Origin: DASRRB01 sp036732755
GTDB lineage: Bacteria; Planctomycetota; B15-G4; SIAN01
NCBI GenBank assembly: GCA_036732755.1
Contig: DAINBU010000008.1
Location: 20,214 to 84,213 of the forward strand
Reading direction: 5' to 3'
DNA length: 64,000 nt
This document shows, one piece after another, positions 60,979 through 64,000 of this stretch. Below the pieces are notes generated by a model. It saw nothing but the letters and a program-made list of their open reading frames with translations, was not told where the DNA came from and ran no database searches. The translations under genes and the position numbers were made by a program. The first letter of the stretch is position 1. Every line of letters begins with the position of its first letter.

Positions 60979-62511
60979 TCACCGCTCCAGCGCCCGCTTC
61001 ACCGGATCGAACAGCGTCCCGGCGACGATCTGGTGGCCGTTCAGGTTGAGGTGTCCCTCGTGGTGGTATCCGCCGCGACCGGCGCGCGCGGCGGCCTCGA
61101 GCGCAGGGAGGGGATCGGCGACGGAGAAGCCGTCCTGACGCAGCGCATCGACCAGACGGCGATGGAAGCGCGTCCGTTCGCAGGCGCCGCCGTCGCCGGC
61201 CGCCGCCTGGCGGACGAACGCTTCGAACAGCTGCTCGTCGACCTGCATCGAGGCGGGGATCACCAGGACGACGAACGCCGCTCCGAGCTCGCCGGACATC
61301 ACGCGCATCCTGCGCAATGCCTCGAACGTCTCGAGCCCGAGCCGGAGGAGCGACGGCGGCGGCTCGCTTCGGAGCATCTGCGTCAGCACGCGATTGGTGG
61401 GAAACGTCGCGGGGACGAGCCCGAGCGCGGCCAGCGGCTTCTCGAGCGCCGGCCAGAGGAACTGAAGCGCCGACGAGCTGCCCCTCCAGTAGGAGAGCTG
61501 GCCGGCCCTCGTCCACTGGTCGCGCAGCAACGTCGCGATCGCCGTCGGCTCGCGCGGTGCGCGCCGCCGCGGGACCGGCCCGTTCGCCATCGCCATCCCG
61601 CGCAGGTTGTCCTGGAGATCGTTGCCCTCGTAGAGCGCCTCGACGACCACGTCGGGGTGCAGCGACGCGCCGATCTCCTCGAGCTGCGCCAGGGAATCGA
61701 ACTGCCCGTAGCCGGGGACGCCCGCGCCGTAGACGCGCAGCGGCCGCGTCGTGAGCTCCGCGGCGCGCGCCTCGAGCCGCTCCTGGAACGTCTCCTCGAG
61801 CCGCACGCCGGTCCCGAATGCGAACGAATCGCCGAGCACCAGCACCACCGCGTCGCCCGTCGCGGGCAGCACGCCCTCCTCGGGGCGGTCGCGCATGCCG
61901 AGCGCGTTGATCTCGACGCGCAGACCCGGGAATTCGGGGTGGACGAAGCGGCCGCGGAAGCCCGGGCGCAGCGCGTGGACGAGGGGCGGATGCGCGACGA
62001 ACATCGATCCCAGCCGCGGATCGTCGGGAACCACGTCGTAGATCCACGCCGGCATGCGCCACGTGAACACCCATTCGACCAGGCACGCGCACAGCACGGC
62101 CGACGTCACCGCGAACCAGCTCCTGCAGACGACGCGCGGCGCTGCCGCGGATGCGTGCCCGATCGAGTCGGCGGCGAAGAGCACGAGCACGTGCAGGGTC
62201 GCGCCCACGGCCACGAGCAGCAGCTCGCGCGCGAGGAGCGGCTTCGCGAGCAGCACCCCTTCGAGGAGGCCGGCCCACGCGAACGCCGCCGTCGCCGCGA
62301 GTCCGGCGAGCCGCAGCAGATCCGCGAGCGGCACGGCGCGCCGGAAGCGGAGCCCCGAAGGAAACGCCGCCCCGCCGAACGCCGCGACCGCGAGCACGCC
62401 GCGCCACGCGGCGAACTCCTGCCGCCCGGCCAGCGCGACGACCTGGAAGACGACGCCGACCGCGACTCCGGCCAGCGCAATTCCGCGCGTGACGGTGGAG
62501 GTCGAACGCAT
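60979..62511 (-). CDS. membrane-anchored SGNH/GDSL hydrolase
   Basis: The 510-residue protein has about four or five membrane spans in the first 160 residues and a C-terminal SGNH/GDSL esterase domain outside or inside the membrane. The catalytic Ser is in V-L-V-L-G-D-S-F-A-F-G near 225, the Gly/Asn block is E-G-N-D-L-Q-D-N near 293, and the Asp/His end is H-E-G-H-L-N-L-N-G-H near 483-492. Such proteins de-acetylate or trim surface polysaccharides; the substrate here is unknown. ATG at 62511 with GAGG upstream. No polysaccharide genes are adjacent. Confidence 0.88.
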   Translation of the reverse strand: MRSTSTVTRGIALAGVAVGVVFQVVALAGRQEFAAWRGVLAVAAFGGAAFPSGLRFRRAVPLADLLRLAGLAATAAFAWAGLLEGVLLAKPLLARELLLVAVGATLHVLVLFAADSIGHASAAAPRVVCRSWFAVTSAVLCACLVEWVFTWRMPAWIYDVVPDDPRLGSMFVAHPPLVHALRPGFRGRFVHPEFPGLRVEINALGMRDRPEEGVLPATGDAVVLVLGDSFAFGTGVRLEETFQERLEARAAELTTRPLRVYGAGVPGYGQFDSLAQLEEIGASLHPDVVVEALYEGNDLQDNLRGMAMANGPVPRRRAPREPTAIATLLRDQWTRAGQLSYWRGSSSALQFLWPALEKPLAALGLVPATFPTNRVLTQMLRSEPPPSLLRLGLETFEALRRMRVMSGELGAAFVVLVIPASMQVDEQLFEAFVRQAAAGDGGACERTRFHRRLVDALRQDGFSVADPLPALEAAARAGRGGYHHEGHLNLNGHQIVAGTLFDPVKRALER

Positions 62512-63590
62512 GCGCGGAGGCCTCGCTGGTGTCCCCGGCAGTTGCCGCCGAAGCCGAACGGGCGGCAGCCCGGGGTTGGGAGGCTACTCACGACCCACCG
62601 ACGTGGGAGACGGAGCTGGTTCCGAGCGATCTAGAGGAAGTCAAGGAGCTCGTCGGGGCGACTGGCTGACATCTGCCCCCAGGTAGCGGTAGCGCGTGCG
62701 CCTCGCGCAGGATTCGGGCGCGCCAGAATCCTGGACGCCGCGCTCGGAAACCCGACCTGCGTCTCCCCCATCTGCGCGTCCCGTCTTGCTCGAGAGTCGC
62801 CTCTGGCTCCCCGAGTGGGACGGAAGTGCGAACTGCTCTCGGTTCGCGTCCGCCTTTGGGGCGCCCGATTAGGACTCGAAACGGAAGGAGCCGCCAGGGT
62901 TCAAGTCCGCCTTTGGGGTGCCCGAGTGGGACTCGAACCCGCAGTGGCCGCGAGAGTTCGGGTCGCTCGGTCGGTTGCTTGAGTGGGACGTGATCTGCGT
63001 TCTCTGGCCAAGACCCCTGTGTTGAGGTAGGGAGAGGGCTGCAGGGTACTGGGAGGGAGCACGGCGCGAGGGGCTCCTCGGTTGCGGCGTCGTCCCGACT
63101 GTCCGGCGCACCGGGCTTGAGCGGCCGTGGGGAGATGTCCGTCGCGCGCATGGCCCGCACTCGTCCGCAGATGCTGTTCGTCGGGTCGGAGTTTCTCCGA
63201 CATGCGCTCACGGAATACGCCGAGCACGACGACCGCGAGCGACCACCTAAACGGATCGGGAATCGGCTGGTCGAACCGGAAGTGGAAGCCGCGAGCCATG
63301 TCAGCGCCATCCTGCCGCGCGCGCGACTCGGCGGCCACTTGAACTTCGATCGCCGGGCCGCGGCGTAGCGTCAAGGCACGGCCGCGAGCCGTCGGTACCC
63401 GCGCCGCAATGTCGCGCCGAAGTGCCTCGTCGTCGACATGCTGGCCGAGTTTCGCGATCTCGAATCCGCCAACACTAGTCGAAGCGCCTCGAGGTCAGTC
63501 GATTCGGACACGATCGACTGCGTGCCCCATACGGGCCTCGCGCCGCGCGCCGACGGTGCCGCGCTGTTCCACGCGGCGCCGTCTCGCGCG
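62512..63590. other. gene-poor 1.1-kb region
   Basis: No frame here looks like a real gene; the open frames are arginine/serine/proline-rich shadows. A plus frame at 63117-63368 (83 residues) and an overlapping minus frame at 62901-63374 are the least bad candidates, but neither resembles a known protein. The base composition is visibly less GC-rich than the flanking genes, and an imperfect tandem repeat occupies 62800-63000. The region may be decayed or accessory DNA. Confidence 0.5.
62800..63000 (-). repeat. four imperfect about 57-bp repeats resembling tRNA 3' ends
   Basis: The core GAGTGGGA or its variant GATTAGGA recurs at 62813, 62867, 62924 and 62981, spaced 54, 57 and 57 bp. On the minus strand the best unit reads GGGTTCGAGTCCCACTCGGG then CACCCCA, like the T-arm and acceptor 3' strand of a tRNA; two units continue with AAAGGCGGAC. 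No matching 5' half (GGTGCCCG) is found within 75 bases, so none is a complete tRNA. It may be a remnant array of duplicated tRNA ends, an integration-site relic or a tRNA-derived repeat element. Confidence 0.6.
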
Positions 63591-64000
63591 TCACTCCCCG
63601 CGCAGGAACTTCAGGAAGACCTCGACGCTCAACGTGAAGGCCTGCTTGCGCAGGGCCTTCTTCGTCGCGGGGTCATAGATCACCCAGTACGGGTTGGCCT
63701 GGAAGCCCAGGATCTCCTTCTCCCGCTCGATGTTCTCGGCGCCCTTCTCGTGGTGGTCGAAGTGGAGCCAGACCTCCACGAAGTTCTCGAGCTCCCGTTT
63801 CACGGCCGGATCGCGGAGCGGCCCTCCGGGCCCCTCCATCATGCGGCAGTTGGCTCAGACGTCGCCGGTGAAGTTGATCGCGAGCTGCTTGTGCTCGGCC
63901 AGCGCCTTCGCGAGTGCCGCCTCCCAGTCGTCCATGATCGGGCCCGAGGCGACCTTCGGGGCGCCGCGCGGGCCGCCCCCGTTCGCGGCGAAGAAGGGCT
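63591..64000 (-). CDS. thioredoxin-family selenoprotein (U-A-N-C active site), 5' end cut by window
   Basis: Read on the minus strand from the window edge, the frame gives W-E-A-A-L-A-K-A-L-A-E-H-K-Q-L-A-I-N-F-T-G-D-V, then TGA (63855-63857), then A-N-C-R-M-M-E-G and a thioredoxin-like remainder ending F-L-K-F-L-R-G-E at 63591. Homologous DsbD-type thioredoxin domains have C-x-N-C-R-x-M-E here, so TGA replaces the first active-site Cys, giving U-A-N-C. A hairpin with a G-first apical loop lies 27 bases after the TGA, where bacterial SECIS elements occur. If TGA were a stop, the upstream peptide would lack its active site and the downstream 83-residue frame would have neither Shine-Dalgarno site nor the motif. 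The protein would be a thiol-disulfide reductase. The cis-Pro segment is Q-A-N-P-Y-W-V-I-Y-D-P. Confidence 0.8.
63815..63837 (-). other. candidate bacterial SECIS hairpin
   Basis: In the minus-strand mRNA, GGAG pairs with CUCC, then after a G-G mismatch GGCCC pairs with GGGCC around a GGA loop. The loop begins 27 bases after the UGA at 63857-63855. A short upper stem, a G among the first two loop bases and a 16-37-base distance agree with the published bacterial SECIS consensus as I recall it. It lies inside coding sequence, as expected for bacteria. Confidence 0.6.

Noticed and set aside
62901..62990. Complete tRNA gene on the minus strand.
   Set aside because: Only the T-arm and acceptor 3' side are present; no complementary 5' acceptor half lies within 75 bases.
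63117..63368. 83-residue plus-strand gene.
   Set aside because: No family, no ribosome-binding site, and an equally open overlapping minus frame; neither is convincing.
63591..63842. Stand-alone 83-residue gene starting at the ATG at 63842.
   Set aside because: It is the C-terminal half of a thioredoxin domain without its active site and has no Shine-Dalgarno site; the frame continues upstream through a TGA best read as selenocysteine.
1..64000. CRISPR array, insertion sequence, prophage or rRNA genes.
   Set aside because: No short regularly spaced repeats with unique spacers, no transposase or integrase, no phage structural genes and no rRNA sequence were seen.

Overview
The window comes from a very GC-rich bacterium. 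Several traits point to the Planctomycetota: ECF-type sigma factors fused to a membrane segment and a long series of carboxypeptidase-regulatory-like beta domains, repeated PD40/TolB-like propeller proteins with a shared C-terminal module, DUF1343 and DUF2167 proteins, and many lipoproteins and secreted proteins. This assignment is an inference from gene content; there is no rRNA or complete tRNA in the window. Nearly all genes stop at TGA, with a few TAG and a single TAA (24464-24466).

Layout. 1-762 is the 3' end of a PD40-repeat protein followed by a strong hairpin. 910-6843 holds two closely related sigma/membrane/beta-domain fusion genes lying tail to tail. 6938-10427 is a minus-strand run: Old Yellow Enzyme reductase, DUF1294 protein, M49 peptidase. 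10504-13161 is mprF, interrupted by one in-frame TAA. 13065-20035 is a minus-strand operon of a sodium:solute symporter, a triple fusion (FG-GAP / serine hydrolase / NamZ), a stand-alone NamZ and a small membrane protein. Divergent from it, across a 52-bp gap with a perfect 14-bp palindrome, is a murQ-sugar kinase fusion, followed co-directionally by a lipase-maturation-factor-like protein, an EamA transporter, a coiled-coil/winged-helix-like protein, a PD40 protein and a PAP2 phosphatase (to 27580). 27606-31571 is a minus-strand four-gene run (zinc-ribbon membrane protein, DUF2167, D-threonine-aldolase/D-serine-dehydratase-like enzyme, HAD hydrolase). 31630-36888 runs on plus: serine hydrolase-VanX fusion, alpha/beta hydrolase, cytochrome c-copper monooxygenase-like protein, VOC protein. 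36934-46044 holds the third sigma fusion, a small WDG protein, a ParB-like protein, a TMTC-like membrane TPR protein and a sigma-less beta-domain protein. 46118-47056 is an ArsR/SRPBCC pair with two operator repeats, its SRPBCC gene broken by TAA. 47088-62511 carries a glycoside hydrolase, a beta-domain lipoprotein, a methyltransferase, three PD40 proteins, an ACT protein, a vanadium-haloperoxidase-like protein, an AraC regulator and a GDSL hydrolase. 62512-63590 has no convincing gene but contains an approximately 57-bp repeat array resembling tRNA 3' ends. The right edge holds a thioredoxin-family gene that only makes sense if its TGA is read as selenocysteine.

How genes work together. The clearest system is a cell-wall sugar salvage locus (13065-21887): NamZ-type exo-muramidases and an AmiE-like serine hydrolase would release MurNAc outside the cytoplasm, the symporter would import it, and the kinase-MurQ fusion would phosphorylate it and cleave the lactyl ether. 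It parallels the Bacillus subtilis ybbC/ybbE/murP/murQ set, but with a symporter and kinase in place of the PTS and with gene fusions. The serine hydrolase-VanX fusion at 31630-34092 may add D-Ala-D-Ala hydrolysis. Other themes are membrane-tethered sigma factors with possible outside sensory domains, and an expanded family of secreted PD40 proteins.
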